Source: Rothia sp. (in: high G+C Gram-positive bacteria) (GTDB lineage Bacteria; Actinomycetota; Actinomycetes; Actinomycetales; Micrococcaceae). Taken from it: DNA of 64,000 bases. The position numbers and the translations under genes were made by a program. Where the stretch lies: positions 62,001 to 126,000 of the forward strand of contig NZ_JAUNVZ010000004.1 in NCBI RefSeq assembly GCF_030540545.1, given 5' to 3'. Below are positions 45,184 to 52,967 of the stretch, piece by piece; the first letter of the stretch is position 1; each line of letters begins with the position of its first letter. Below the pieces are notes generated by a model that saw only the letters and a list, made by a program, of their open reading frames with translations, did not search any database and was not told where the DNA came from.

Positions 45184-46656
45184 TTAGGCGTGTGCCCAAC
45201 CGTCAATCAGACCCATACCGAAGAAGACCAGGAATGCCGCGGAAACCACGTACATCAGCCAGTGAACTTCCTTCGCACGACCCTGAACCAGGCGGATGAA
45301 GACGTAGGACACGAAGCCTGCGCCAATACCATCTGCAATGGAGTATGCCAGGGGCATGAAGATAATGGTCAGGAAGGAAGCAATACCCAGTGCCCAGTCA
45401 TCCCACTCAATGTTCACAGCCTGGCGCATCATCAGGAAGCCCACGAAGACCATAGCCGGAGCCACAGCCTCGAAGGGAACCACGGTGACCAGCGGGGAGA
45501 GGAAGATAGCCAGCAGGAAGAGCACACCGGTGACAACATTTGCCAGACCGGTGCGAGCGCCCGCACCAATACCGGTTGCGGACTCCACGAAGATCTGGGA
45601 AGAGGAGGAGGAGCTGCCGCCACCGACCACGGAACCCAGGGCGTCAACCAGCAGCACGCGGTCAACGTTCTCGATCTGGCCGTCCTTAATGGTGCCCGCC
45701 TCGGTTGCCAGACCCACGGAGGTGCCCATTGCGTCGAAGAATGCAGAAACCAGAATGGTGAAGATCAGCAGGGTTGCAGCCAGGCCACCAATGGAGGTGA
45801 AACCGCCGAAGAGATCCATCTTGCCCACCAGGGACATATCCGGCGCGGCGCTGGTGTTAGAGCCGAATGCGGGCACGTTCAGGGACCAACCCACGGGGTT
45901 AGCGACCTTTTCGCCTGCATCGTTGGTGTAGACGGAGGGGCCGATCTTCAGAGCGGACTCGAGGAAGATTGCCAGTGCGGTGGATGCCAGTACGGAGTAG
46001 AGGATCGCGCCGCGAACATTGCGCACCCACAGGGTGATGGTCAGCAGCAGACCGAAGAGGAAGACCAGGGTGGGCCAGCCCAGCAGGTGGCCGTTCACGC
46101 CGAACTTCACGGGTACGGTGGTGCCTGCAATGTCGGGTACGCGGCGGATAATACCCGCGTTGACCAGGCCGATGAAGGCAATGAAGAAGCCGATACCCAC
46201 CACGATTGCGGTCTTGAGGGATTCGGGAACAGCGTTAAACACTGCGGTACGGAAACCGGTGAGCACCAGCAGGGTCATCAGAATACCAGCCCAGAAGACC
46301 AGACCCATGATTTCGGGCCAGGTCAGGTTGGGGGTGCTGATAATGGTGGTGGTCAGCAGGGCGTTCACGCCCAGGCCGGCTGCCATGGCGAAGGGCTGCT
46401 TGGCCCAGACGCCCATGATGATGGTCATAATACCTGCGACCAGTGCGGTGACTGCTGCAACCTGGGGTACGCCCAGGATGGAGCCGCTGCTATCGGGTGC
46501 CAGGCCAATGATCAGGGGGTTGAGGACCACAATGTAGCTCATGGCGAAGAAGGTGGCGATGCCGCCTCGGATTTCGTTGGCTACGGAGGATCCACGCTTG
46601 GTGATGTGGAAGTATTTATCCAGGCTGCTGGTGGCGTCCTGCGTGGGGGTAGACAT
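45184..46656 (-). CDS. NCS2 (AzgA-type) purine permease
   Basis: The 490-aa product has about 14 membrane segments. The opening EIRGGIATFFAMSYIVVLNPLIIG and the blocks GLGVNALLTTTI and GLATEAGTIKDGQIENVDRVLLVDALGSVVGG are typical of the AzgA/PbuG subfamily, which takes up adenine, guanine or hypoxanthine with protons. It is monocistronic. Its 5' leader contains a hairpin (46712-46743), so attenuation is possible, but I do not see a purine riboswitch core. Confidence 0.93.
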   Translation of the reverse strand: MSTPTQDATSSLDKYFHITKRGSSVANEIRGGIATFFAMSYIVVLNPLIIGLAPDSSGSILGVPQVAAVTALVAGIMTIIMGVWAKQPFAMAAGLGVNALLTTTIISTPNLTWPEIMGLVFWAGILMTLLVLTGFRTAVFNAVPESLKTAIVVGIGFFIAFIGLVNAGIIRRVPDIAGTTVPVKFGVNGHLLGWPTLVFLFGLLLTITLWVRNVRGAILYSVLASTALAIFLESALKIGPSVYTNDAGEKVANPVGWSLNVPAFGSNTSAAPDMSLVGKMDLFGGFTSIGGLAATLLIFTILVSAFFDAMGTSVGLATEAGTIKDGQIENVDRVLLVDALGSVVGGGSSSSSSQIFVESATGIGAGARTGLANVVTGVLFLLAIFLSPLVTVVPFEAVAPAMVFVGFLMMRQAVNIEWDDWALGIASFLTIIFMPLAYSIADGIGAGFVSYVFIRLVQGRAKEVHWLMYVVSAAFLVFFGMGLIDGWAHA

Positions 46657-46711
46657 GAGTGTAAATACTCTTTCGTGTTTGTGAATGCGGGTGTGTGCCC
46701 GTAATGTGCAG

Positions 46712-46743
46712 AAAGCGTCACGGGCCGGTGCCTGCGACGCTTT
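46712..46743 (-). other. Leader hairpin upstream of the purine permease
   Basis: AAAGCGTC pairs with GACGCTTT across an internal GC-rich loop containing GGCACC and GGCCCG. It lies 56 bases before the start codon. It may be an attenuator or a terminator for upstream antisense transcription. Confidence 0.4.
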
Positions 46744-46839
46744 TGTTACTTGGCTATTTTATGGGAGTGTGAGGGTGCGTCTCAAGCCTGGGTAGCTGGC
46801 TGTGATGTAGAGCGCGTTAGTCAGACATGAAATATTTTC

Positions 46840-46853
46840 TACAGGTACCTGTA
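46840..46853. promoter_or_regulatory. Palindrome TACAGGTACCTGTA upstream of DUF2218 gene
   Basis: A perfect 14-bp palindrome sits about 75 bases before the DUF2218 start. Its 12-bp core also occurs before a MATE gene at 38198, which suggests one shared regulator. Confidence 0.5.
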
Positions 46854-46927
46854 AAACATGCCTATTGTGGTGTACACTTACTCTTAGGAGCCACCACGCC
46901 CGCAATCTTCACGAAAGACGAATACCT

Positions 46928-47308
46928 ATGTCTCAGAACGAACATAACGCAGACCAGGCGCCCGTCCTGGATCTTTCCCTCTACCCCGCAGCAGAGTCCC
47001 TGCCCGTGCGCCAGCGCGCCGTGGTCGCCACCGAGCGTCCCGAACGCTATATTAAGCAGCTGGTCTCTCATATGGGTCGCAAGCTCGGCGTTGTTGAGCT
47101 GGATAACGGCACCCGCCTGGTCTTTAATCGCGAGGGCGTATTCCGCGGTTATGGTGACCTGCTGGTGGGAGAGGGCGCCCTGGTGATGGAGGTGCGCGCC
47201 GAGGATGCTGACAAGGCAGCCGGTGTTGCCGATGTGCTCGACCGCCACCTGGTACGCTTTGGTGAGCGTGAGCAGCTGGTGATTGAATTCCAGGCTCTGG
47301 ACGCCTAA
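46928..47308 (+). CDS. DUF2218 family protein
   Basis: The 126-aa product matches the DUF2218 layout: VATERPERYIKQLVSHMGRK then a DNGTRLVFNREG strand and VMEVRAEDADKAAGVADVLDRHLVRFGERE. The family is of unknown function and in actinobacteria is often near siderophore or iron transport genes; no such gene is adjacent here. ATG 46928 starts MSQNEHN; a longer frame to 46865 lacks support. A palindromic operator candidate and a possible -10 TACACT lie upstream. Confidence 0.85.
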   Translation: MSQNEHNADQAPVLDLSLYPAAESLPVRQRAVVATERPERYIKQLVSHMGRKLGVVELDNGTRLVFNREGVFRGYGDLLVGEGALVMEVRAEDADKAAGVADVLDRHLVRFGEREQLVIEFQALDA

Positions 47309-47330
47309 GCCACCCTAGCCTCTAAAACGT

Positions 47331-47373
47331 ATACAGCAGTGCCCCGGTGCAAAACACCGGGGCGCTGCTGTAT
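47331..47373. terminator. Terminator of the DUF2218 gene
   Basis: ATACAGCAGTGCCCCGGTG pairs with CACCGGGGCGCTGCTGTAT apart from one mismatch. Confidence 0.88.
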
Positions 47374-47519
47374 ATAGAGTCGAATAGTTGGCTTCTAGCC
47401 GTGTATTTGCCCAGAATTACGCCTCCACGCCAGGTTAACATGCCCTAACTCCGGTAGAATAGCACCGATAGACCTTTCGTTTTCGCGGGACAACCCGCAC
47501 TAGAGATCAAGGAACATAG

Positions 47520-48923
47520 GTGACTGAAGCTCCCCGTCCCCTGCGCGTAGCCGTTATCGGCTCGGGCCCCGCAGGTATCTACGCCGCTGACCTGCTGACC
47601 AAGTCCGAAGAGGTCCGCACCGGCGCCGTACCCGTCGCTATCGACATTTTCGATCGCTACCCGGCACCCTTCGGCCTGATTCGCTACGGCGTTGCTCCCG
47701 ACCACCCGCGTATTAAGGGCATTATTACCGCCCTGCACAAGGTGCTCGACCGCGGCGATATCCGCTTCTTCGGCAATGTTGAATACGGCAAGGACCTGTC
47801 CCTGGCGGATCTGCGCGAGCACTACGACGCCGTTATTTTCGCAACCGGCGCGATTGAAGACGCTAAGCTGCCCATCCCCGGCATTGACCTGGACGGCTCC
47901 TACGGCGCCTCCGACTTCGTCTCCTGGTACGACGGTCACCCCGACTACCCGCGCACCTGGCCGCTGAAGGCTGAGCAGATCGCTGTGCTGGGTAATGGTA
48001 ACGTGGCGCTGGACGTCGCACGAGTGCTCTCCAAGCACGCAGAAGATCTGCTGGTGACCGAAATCCCCGAGAATGTCTACGAGGGTCTGAAGGTTTCCCC
48101 CGTCACCGACGTGCACGTCTTCGGCCGCCGCGGCCCGGCACAGATGAAGTTCACCCCCCTGGAGCTGCGCGAACTGGCGCACTCCCGCGATGTGGACATT
48201 GTGCTCTACGAAGAGGACTTCGTCTTCGACGCTGCCTCTGAAGAGGCAATGGCTAATGACAACCAGGTCAAGGTCATGATGAAGACCCTGAACAAGTGGC
48301 TGGAAGAGCAGAAGGAACGCACTGAGCATGCTTCCCGCCGCTTGCACCTGCACTTTATGCAGTCTCCCGTGGAGATCCTGGGCGAAGACGGCGCTGTAAC
48401 CGGTCTGCGCGTGGAGCGCAATGAGCTGGACGGCAAGGGCGGCATTAAGGGTACCGGTGAGTACATCGATTACCCCATGCAGGCTATCTACCGTGCTATT
48501 GGCTACTTCGGTTCCGAGCTGCCCGAGATTGGTTTCGACCCCAAGAAGGGCGTTATTACCAATGTTGAGGGTCGCGTGGTGGACGAGGACGGCAATGCTG
48601 TTCCCGGCCTGTACGCTACCGGTTGGATTAAGCGCGGCCCGGTGGGTCTGATTGGCTCCACCAAGTCTGACGCTCTGGAGACCATCACTCACCTGCTGAG
48701 CGATCGTGAGAACCTGTACACCGCCCCCGAGCCGGACGCGCAGAGCTTTAGCGCCTACCTGGACTCGAAGGGTATTCGTTACACCACCTGGGAAGGCTGG
48801 CATCGTCTGGACGAGCACGAGAAGTCCCTGGGTGCTGCTGCCCTGGATGCAGCAGGTGAGCCTCGCGCTCGCGTGAAGGTGGTTGATCGCGACGAGATGG
48901 TTCGTATCTCCTGCGGTGAGTAG
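47520..48923 (+). CDS. fprA: Ferredoxin/adrenodoxin-type NADP reductase (FprA-like)
   Basis: The 467-aa flavoprotein transfers electrons between NADPH and ferredoxins. It has the FAD motif VAVIGSGPAGIYAADLL at residues 9-25, the APFGLIRYGVAPDHPRIKGI segment, the NADPH motif IAVLGNGNVALDVARVL and the C-terminal GWIKRGPVGLIGSTKSDALET, as in mycobacterial FprA and adrenodoxin reductase. GTG 47520 follows AAGGAACATAG. The last 126 bases of the gene and its terminator are present again at 51476-51672, on the far side of the Sdp-like operon. Confidence 0.94.
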   Translation: MTEAPRPLRVAVIGSGPAGIYAADLLTKSEEVRTGAVPVAIDIFDRYPAPFGLIRYGVAPDHPRIKGIITALHKVLDRGDIRFFGNVEYGKDLSLADLREHYDAVIFATGAIEDAKLPIPGIDLDGSYGASDFVSWYDGHPDYPRTWPLKAEQIAVLGNGNVALDVARVLSKHAEDLLVTEIPENVYEGLKVSPVTDVHVFGRRGPAQMKFTPLELRELAHSRDVDIVLYEEDFVFDAASEEAMANDNQVKVMMKTLNKWLEEQKERTEHASRRLHLHFMQSPVEILGEDGAVTGLRVERNELDGKGGIKGTGEYIDYPMQAIYRAIGYFGSELPEIGFDPKKGVITNVEGRVVDEDGNAVPGLYATGWIKRGPVGLIGSTKSDALETITHLLSDRENLYTAPEPDAQSFSAYLDSKGIRYTTWEGWHRLDEHEKSLGAAALDAAGEPRARVKVVDRDEMVRISCGE

Positions 48924-48993
48924 TCTGCTCTAGACTCCTATGGGTTGGGGGTGGTTGGTATATACCAACCACCCCCAACCCATACCTATATAT
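48798..48993 (+). repeat. Left copy of ~196-bp direct repeat (fprA 3' end and terminator)
   Basis: This copy is in frame and part of the intact fprA gene. It recurs at 51476-51672 with about three substitution sites and one inserted base. The right end of the repeat falls two bases from the stop codon of the SdpI-like gene. The two copies bracket the 2.5-kb Sdp-like operon. Confidence 0.95.
48940..48983. terminator. fprA terminator, also facing the Sdp-like operon
   Basis: ATGGGTTGGGGGTGGTTGGT pairs perfectly with its complement. It should stop both fprA and the convergent sdp-like transcript. An identical copy lies at 51619-51662. Confidence 0.88.
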
Positions 48994-48994
48994 T

Positions 48995-49363
48995 TCAGGA
49001 CTCAGCTATATATTTCCGAACATTTTTGATCGCTTTGCGATATATAAAATACATAAAGGGAAAGTTCAATATGAATAGAATCCATCCTATCACTAAATAA
49101 ATATCATCTCTGTATATGAATGATATAAATAGTAGAAAGAATCCTGCGATAAACATAAATAGCCCAACACCTAGGAAATATTTTTTAACCGCACAATGGG
49201 CAGCCATCCACGCTCCGGGAGATCTGGTTGTTTCAACGGTTGTTATACCTAGAAATGAGAAATTACCTGCCCCTTTACGCGTTGTGTAGAAGGCTGTAAA
49301 TACCCAGAGCGTCCCAAAGAACACAAGGATACATCCTATATCAAATGTGTGACCGTTTTGCAT
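48995..49363 (-). CDS. SdpI-like immunity protein candidate
   Basis: The 122-aa product has about three membrane helices. Between the first and second lies LGITTVETTRSPGAWMAAHCAVKKYF, which fits the SdpI/YhfL domain pattern (G.RT..T..S..AW..AH). In Bacillus subtilis, SdpI is the membrane immunity protein against the SDP toxin. Being last in an SdpC-A-B operon supports the same job here. I use ATG 49363 after GGAAA; an ATG at 49387 would add eight residues. The gene overlaps the SdpB-like gene and is AT-rich, unlike fprA next to it. Confidence 0.75.
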   Translation of the reverse strand: MQNGHTFDIGCILVFFGTLWVFTAFYTTRKGAGNFSFLGITTVETTRSPGAWMAAHCAVKKYFLGVGLFMFIAGFFLLFISFIYRDDIYLVIGWILFILNFPFMYFIYRKAIKNVRKYIAES

Positions 49364-50216
49364 GAAATTTTCCAAATCTTTTATCATATAATAGGTATGT
49401 TATGATTAGGCCTATCATAATTAGAGAGAACGTAAATAGTCCAAAGTAGGCTAGTATACATAAATGAAAAATTATCCCAACGTATGCTATAAAATGCCTA
49501 AATTTTTGAGATGCAACCGTAGCCACGACGAGAAGGAGTTCTAATAGAATTGTTCCCCAAGTTAGCATTACGGTACCTAGTGGAAAATATGTTATATATT
49601 TTAATAATATATCAATACTCCCACCTTGTCCTAACGTTGTATCCCTTGTCCAGTAGTACATTGCACTACCGTCCGCCCATTCTGGACGTTTAATCTTACT
49701 CATAGATGCATCAAAATATATAATGATAGCTTGTAATGAAATATTTATAAATGTTATGCTTGCAATATTTTTATCAATTTTATTTATTTTAGCTTCTTCT
49801 ATCCATATATTCTTTCTTCTGTCTGCAATAGATAATGGGACTAATAGTATACTTAAGTTGGAAGCAACTTGGTCTCCTCCCTCGAGAACGGATATTGACG
49901 TTGACAGACTCCACGTTATATATGCGGTAGGGATACATGAATATCTAGGGAACAGTCCAGAAACCGCCCAAAGCAATATAAATATTGAAATAATTCGAGC
50001 TATTTCTAGATTAATATTACAGAAAATTGATGCATTTTTTATTCCATAGCATTGCGGGGGCTGACCGCTTATATCAATACGAGCATGGAATAGGGTATTA
50101 GTATCATTAAAAACTAAAGTTAAAAATACCGATCCAAAAATAAATAATTTAGCTAGGGGTATTAAAAATTTATTGCTCCAGAGGAATAAAGCCCTGTTTT
50201 CTATTGATTTCAGCAT
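49341..50216 (-). CDS. SdpB-like membrane protein (HTTM type)
   Basis: The 291-aa product has about six to seven membrane helices, an internal conserved-looking WADGSAMYYWTRDTT, and a C-terminal half alternating hydrophobic helices. This matches the SdpB family, a branch of HTTM (vitamin K carboxylase-like) membrane proteins required with SdpA to mature the SDP toxin. The start ATG overlaps the SdpA-like stop codon in ATGCTGA, so translation is coupled. Base composition is markedly AT-rich (10 G/C in the 60 bases from 49741). Family assignment is by reading only. Confidence 0.75.
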   Translation of the reverse strand: MLKSIENRALFLWSNKFLIPLAKLFIFGSVFLTLVFNDTNTLFHARIDISGQPPQCYGIKNASIFCNINLEIARIISIFILLWAVSGLFPRYSCIPTAYITWSLSTSISVLEGGDQVASNLSILLVPLSIADRRKNIWIEEAKINKIDKNIASITFINISLQAIIIYFDASMSKIKRPEWADGSAMYYWTRDTTLGQGGSIDILLKYITYFPLGTVMLTWGTILLELLLVVATVASQKFRHFIAYVGIIFHLCILAYFGLFTFSLIMIGLIITYLLYDKRFGKFHAKRSHI

Positions 50217-50758
50217 CTTACTTCTAGTTTCCAAATTTTTGTTCTTAATATGTCATCCTTAAATTCCCTATATGCATAAGGGAGAGGTGTTCGTCTCTCA
50301 ATAATTATGTATCCGCATAAGTTAGAATCATGCTGGATGGATAATTTTAGAATGTTTGATTCTGGAATATTAGAGGAACAAGCGACTATATGATTTATAG
50401 TGCAGGGCTCCCCTTGTATTTTTGCCTCATCGATTTTTTTCATCAGAATTGCGAGATCAAGATTTCCAGTTCGATGCAATCGCGAAACTCCAAAGGAATT
50501 TTCAAATGTAAATGCATCAGGAAAAAGTTTAATCAGCCTATCTTCATCTATTTTATAAATATAAGGTATTTCTTCTCTTACGTCTTTAGTGAAGAAAGAC
50601 CAGCCCTGAGGATATATGGTATTTATGTTTTCTTGAGTATTATTATCAAAATAATTTGATGGAATTGATCCACTTAAGCGTGGTATGAGTGATAATATTA
50701 TCATAAAAAACATGGCAATAGATAGAAATCTTGAAAATTTACAAATAATCTTATTCAT
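50210..50758 (-). CDS. SdpA-like maturation protein
   Basis: The 182-aa product has one N-terminal membrane helix (FLSIAMFFMIILSLIP) and then a soluble domain. The block YPQGWSFFTKDVREE at about residues 49-63 is the strongest clue, since SdpA family proteins carry a similar W.FFTK..R motif. SdpA acts with SdpB to turn the SdpC precursor into active SDP in Bacillus. Its ATG overlaps the toxin gene stop (ATGAATAA) and its stop overlaps the SdpB-like start. Three Cys in the C-terminal half may matter. Confidence 0.75.
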   Translation of the reverse strand: MNKIICKFSRFLSIAMFFMIILSLIPRLSGSIPSNYFDNNTQENINTIYPQGWSFFTKDVREEIPYIYKIDEDRLIKLFPDAFTFENSFGVSRLHRTGNLDLAILMKKIDEAKIQGEPCTINHIVACSSNIPESNILKLSIQHDSNLCGYIIIERRTPLPYAYREFKDDILRTKIWKLEVRC

Positions 50759-51365
50759 TTATATACCTTAATGATTCCGTAATGATACGTATATTATCTT
50801 CTTTTAATGTATTTGTTGTATAATTATCTCCAATTGTCCAAACAAGAGCTTTGACGACAACATTAACTCCGGCAGCGTAATTATATCCAGCGGCTAACGT
50901 AGATACGACAGCAGCAACAGCCACTACAACGAGAAGACCAATGCAGAATGTAGGCCCACAGGCCGTTGGTTCAGAATGAATATATTTGCTGTCCTTGTCT
51001 GTAATAAGATTTGTACCTTCTATTAGGGTAGACTCTACTATATATGGGTCTCCAGATGTTATATCGCTTAAAAATTTTTGAAAATTATACCCATATTCAT
51101 CTAATATTTGAACGATTGTATACCAGCTTTTAGATTCTTCGCTGGATAATGGATGTCTACTAAGGAGAGGTGGTAGTCCATATTTTTCTGATCCTACACC
51201 TGAGTGAATGGCGATAAATAGTTCTTTGCCTATATTTTGAGGATTCTCACCGCGCTGGATTGCGGTATATATAGGAGAGTCGTATTTATCTAGTGTTATG
51301 GTATTTGAATTTAATAAAGCTGTTATGATAAGGATTGATACTAAAATCTTTCGTAGATCTTTCAT
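50751..51365 (-). CDS. SdpC-like antimicrobial peptide precursor
   Basis: The 204-aa product is close in length to Bacillus SdpC (203 aa). It has an N-terminal signal helix (residues about 4-20), a hydrophilic pro-region, and then Cys136 and Cys141 (ACGPTFC) directly before a very hydrophobic stretch at 142-160 (IGLLVVVAVAAVV...). In Bacillus the mature 42-residue SDP has a disulfide and a hydrophobic core and collapses the proton gradient of rival cells. The C-terminal 30 residues would be trimmed. ATG 51365 follows AAAGAGA. First gene of a four-gene operon. Confidence 0.78.
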   Translation of the reverse strand: MKDLRKILVSILIITALLNSNTITLDKYDSPIYTAIQRGENPQNIGKELFIAIHSGVGSEKYGLPPLLSRHPLSSEESKSWYTIVQILDEYGYNFQKFLSDITSGDPYIVESTLIEGTNLITDKDSKYIHSEPTACGPTFCIGLLVVVAVAAVVSTLAAGYNYAAGVNVVVKALVWTIGDNYTTNTLKEDNIRIITESLRYINE

Positions 51366-51475
51366 TTCTCTTTGGTGTCCTGTCGAAGAATTGGTTATTC
51401 TGCATTTATTCACTACGGTAACCCTTGAGAGTGATGTACGTCAATTTATTGTTGTAACAATTTGTCATAATTGTT
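51366..51475 (-). promoter_or_regulatory. Promoter and operator region of the Sdp-like operon
   Basis: On the minus strand TTGACG and TACCGT are spaced by 18 bases. Just upstream at 51457-51474 is an inverted repeat ACAATT-N6-AATTGT, next to TTGTTGTAACAA. These may bind a regulator; no SdpR-like gene is nearby. Confidence 0.5.
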
Positions 51476-51672
51476 TGGCATCGTCTGGACGAGCACGAGA
51501 AGTCCCTGGGTGCTGCTGCTCTGGATGCAGCAGGTGAGCCTCGCGCCCGCGTGAAGGTGGTTGATCGCGACGAGATGGTTCGTATTCTCCCGCGGTGAGT
51601 AGTCTGCTCTAGACTCCTATGGGTTGGGGGTGGTTGGTATATACCAACCACCCCCAACCCATACCTATATAT
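51476..51672 (+). pseudogene. Right copy of the direct repeat: fprA 3' fragment
   Basis: This 197-base stretch repeats 48798-48993: the last ~126 bases of fprA, its stop and the whole terminator. It has no start and carries a one-base insertion (GTATTCTCCCGCGG against GTATCTCCTGCGG), so it is a non-coding relic. Its differences from the left copy suggest it arrived with the inserted DNA from a related strain. Confidence 0.93.
51619..51662. terminator. Second copy of the fprA-type terminator
   Basis: The hairpin is the same as at 48940-48983 and belongs to the right repeat copy. Confidence 0.8.
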
Positions 51673-51735
51673 AGTGTCTCTGAAGAAGCTCTAAGGGCAC
51701 GGTCTATGTACGATGAAGTGTACTGTACATGCAAT

Positions 51736-51770
51736 AAACGCCCGCTCCCTGGTTGGTGGGGCGGGCGTTT
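51736..51770. terminator. Hairpin upstream of the structured region
   Basis: AAACGCCCGC pairs with GCGGGCGTTT with inner CC/GG. No clear gene precedes it other than the fprA relic; it may be the original downstream terminator or an insulator. Confidence 0.7.
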
Positions 51771-51864
51771 GAGCCGTACAGGCCTTGATAGAGCCTGCGT
51801 GCCGGAAATTTCTCTGATCCTTCAGGTGCTCACCGGACCCTCTCACTCATAGAGCCCGATCGTC

Positions 51865-52660
51865 GTGGTGCCGGATCTGTGCGGAAGGTGCTCTATTGCG
51901 TTAGAGCATCCGGCGCCACTACCTTCGTTCCCCGCAATGGTTGGATATGTGCGGCGGGGAAGCGACCTGAAAATCGCATTTTCGGTGATATTTGTGCGGT
52001 ATTCATACTCACGGACTCCCGAAGGAATCCTGCAGGTCAGTGCCTACATCTACTACTCTATGGCAGGTTTTACCCCGGAATCAAGCGGATTTGACGCCTT
52101 TCGAGGGGGCAATTTTATAGCCCCTTGTCAATCGCTTGAGGTTTATCAAATTGTTATAAAACTTTTTCGCAAAATGTGGCACAGCTCGCGTGATATCCGT
52201 CATAAAATATCCTAAAACCGCCCTGACGGCACACAATGCACTCGGGGGTGACCCTCTGGCAATGTATCTTCTTCCGTATAGAACGGTGTCCATATGAGCT
52301 GCCGATGAATCACTTACTCGGCGATACAGAGCATGTAGGCTCGGTGGCGTGGAATATCCACCCGCTCGGCTACGTGAGTTACGCAGTGTCCCCACCTGGG
52401 GAAGATGGTACTCCATTATGTAGTGCTGTAGTTTCGCCTCTCTAGCCCATATGAATCTAGGGCCTTATAGCGGAAAGGTGCCTTGTTTATAGGGTTCTCG
52501 GGGCCCGGAGGGGACCGCCAGGAAAAAATTTTAAAAAACTTTGAGAAGGCTCTATTATGTCCTGACCTGTATATATACGTGTATCCTGTGCCTCTATTGA
52601 GGTTTTTGAGGTCGAAAAATGGGCACGAAACCCCATTTTGGGTTTGCATCGTCTTTTTTT
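51865..52660 (+). ncRNA. Candidate large structured RNA
   Basis: No convincing ORF exists here, yet helices are dense. GTGGTGCCGGAT (51865) pairs with ATCCGGCGCCAC (51908) and encloses GCTCTA/TAGAGC. TTCCCCGC (51928) pairs with GCGGGGAA (51954). CTGAAAAT pairs with ATTTTCGG (51967-51985). GGAcTCC/GGAaTCC closes a CGAA loop (52013-52030). A nested stem runs from TCAAGCG (52081) to CGCTTGA (52139). Others: CCGTCA/TGACGG, CATGTAG/CTACGTG with inner GTGGA/TCCAC, TCCCC/GGGGA, ATGG/CCAT and CCTTATA/TATAGGG (52463-52494). The region ends in a stem plus seven T, 58 bases before tRNA-Glu. Large RNAs such as GOLLD and ROOL also sit by tRNAs; whether this belongs to them is untested. The 5' end and strand are inferred. 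Confidence 0.5.
52616..52660 (+). terminator. Terminator ending the structured region
   Basis: AAAATGGG pairs with CCCATTTT; a run of seven T follows at 52654-52660. Confidence 0.65.
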
Positions 52661-52717
52661 CTGTCGTAGACTAGTTGAGGTTCGAGCGACCGGCTGAAAG
52701 CCAGTCAATCTAACTAG

Positions 52718-52790
52718 GCCCCCATCGTCTAGCGGCCTAGGACGCCGCCCTTTCACGGCGGTAGCACGGGTTCAAATCCCGTTGGGGGTA
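52718..52790 (+). tRNA. tRNA-Glu (TTC)
   Basis: The 73-base cloverleaf has acceptor GCCCCCA/TGGGGGT, anticodon stem CCGCC/GGCGG with loop CTTTCAC (anticodon TTC), and T-arm GGGTTCAAATCCC. CCA is not encoded. Confidence 0.97.
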
Positions 52791-52834
52791 CGTACAGATT
52801 CTTTAGAATCTGTCGCCTGTCAGTTTACTGACTA

Positions 52835-52908
52835 GGCCCCGTAGCGCAGTTGGTTAGCGCGCCGCCCTGTCACGGCGGAGGTCGCGGGTTCAAGTCCCGT
52901 CGGGGTCG
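52835..52908 (+). tRNA. tRNA-Asp (GTC), copy 1
   Basis: The 74-base cloverleaf has acceptor GGCCCCG/CGGGGTC, anticodon loop CTGTCAC (GTC) and T-arm GGGTTCAAGTCCC. CCA is not encoded. Confidence 0.97.
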
Positions 52909-52967
52909 CTTTGACCGCGTAGATGTTTTCATCTCGCGGTTATTGCGTATCTGATGTACATACGCAA

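Noticed and set aside
48994-51475. Insertion sequence or prophage remnant as carrier of the Sdp-like genes
   Set aside because: No transposase, integrase or terminal inverted repeats; only the fprA-derived direct repeat is present.
51865-52215. 116-codon plus-strand ORF in the gene-free region
   Set aside because: No ribosome site, no domain-like composition, and it runs across strong RNA-like helices.
52081-52416. 111-codon minus-strand ORF in the gene-free region
   Set aside because: Arg/Ser-rich random-looking product and no start signals; better explained as structured non-coding DNA.
51673-52717. Group II intron, tmRNA or RNase P RNA
   Set aside because: I looked for domain V, the tmRNA ends and tag, and RNase P conserved blocks and found none.
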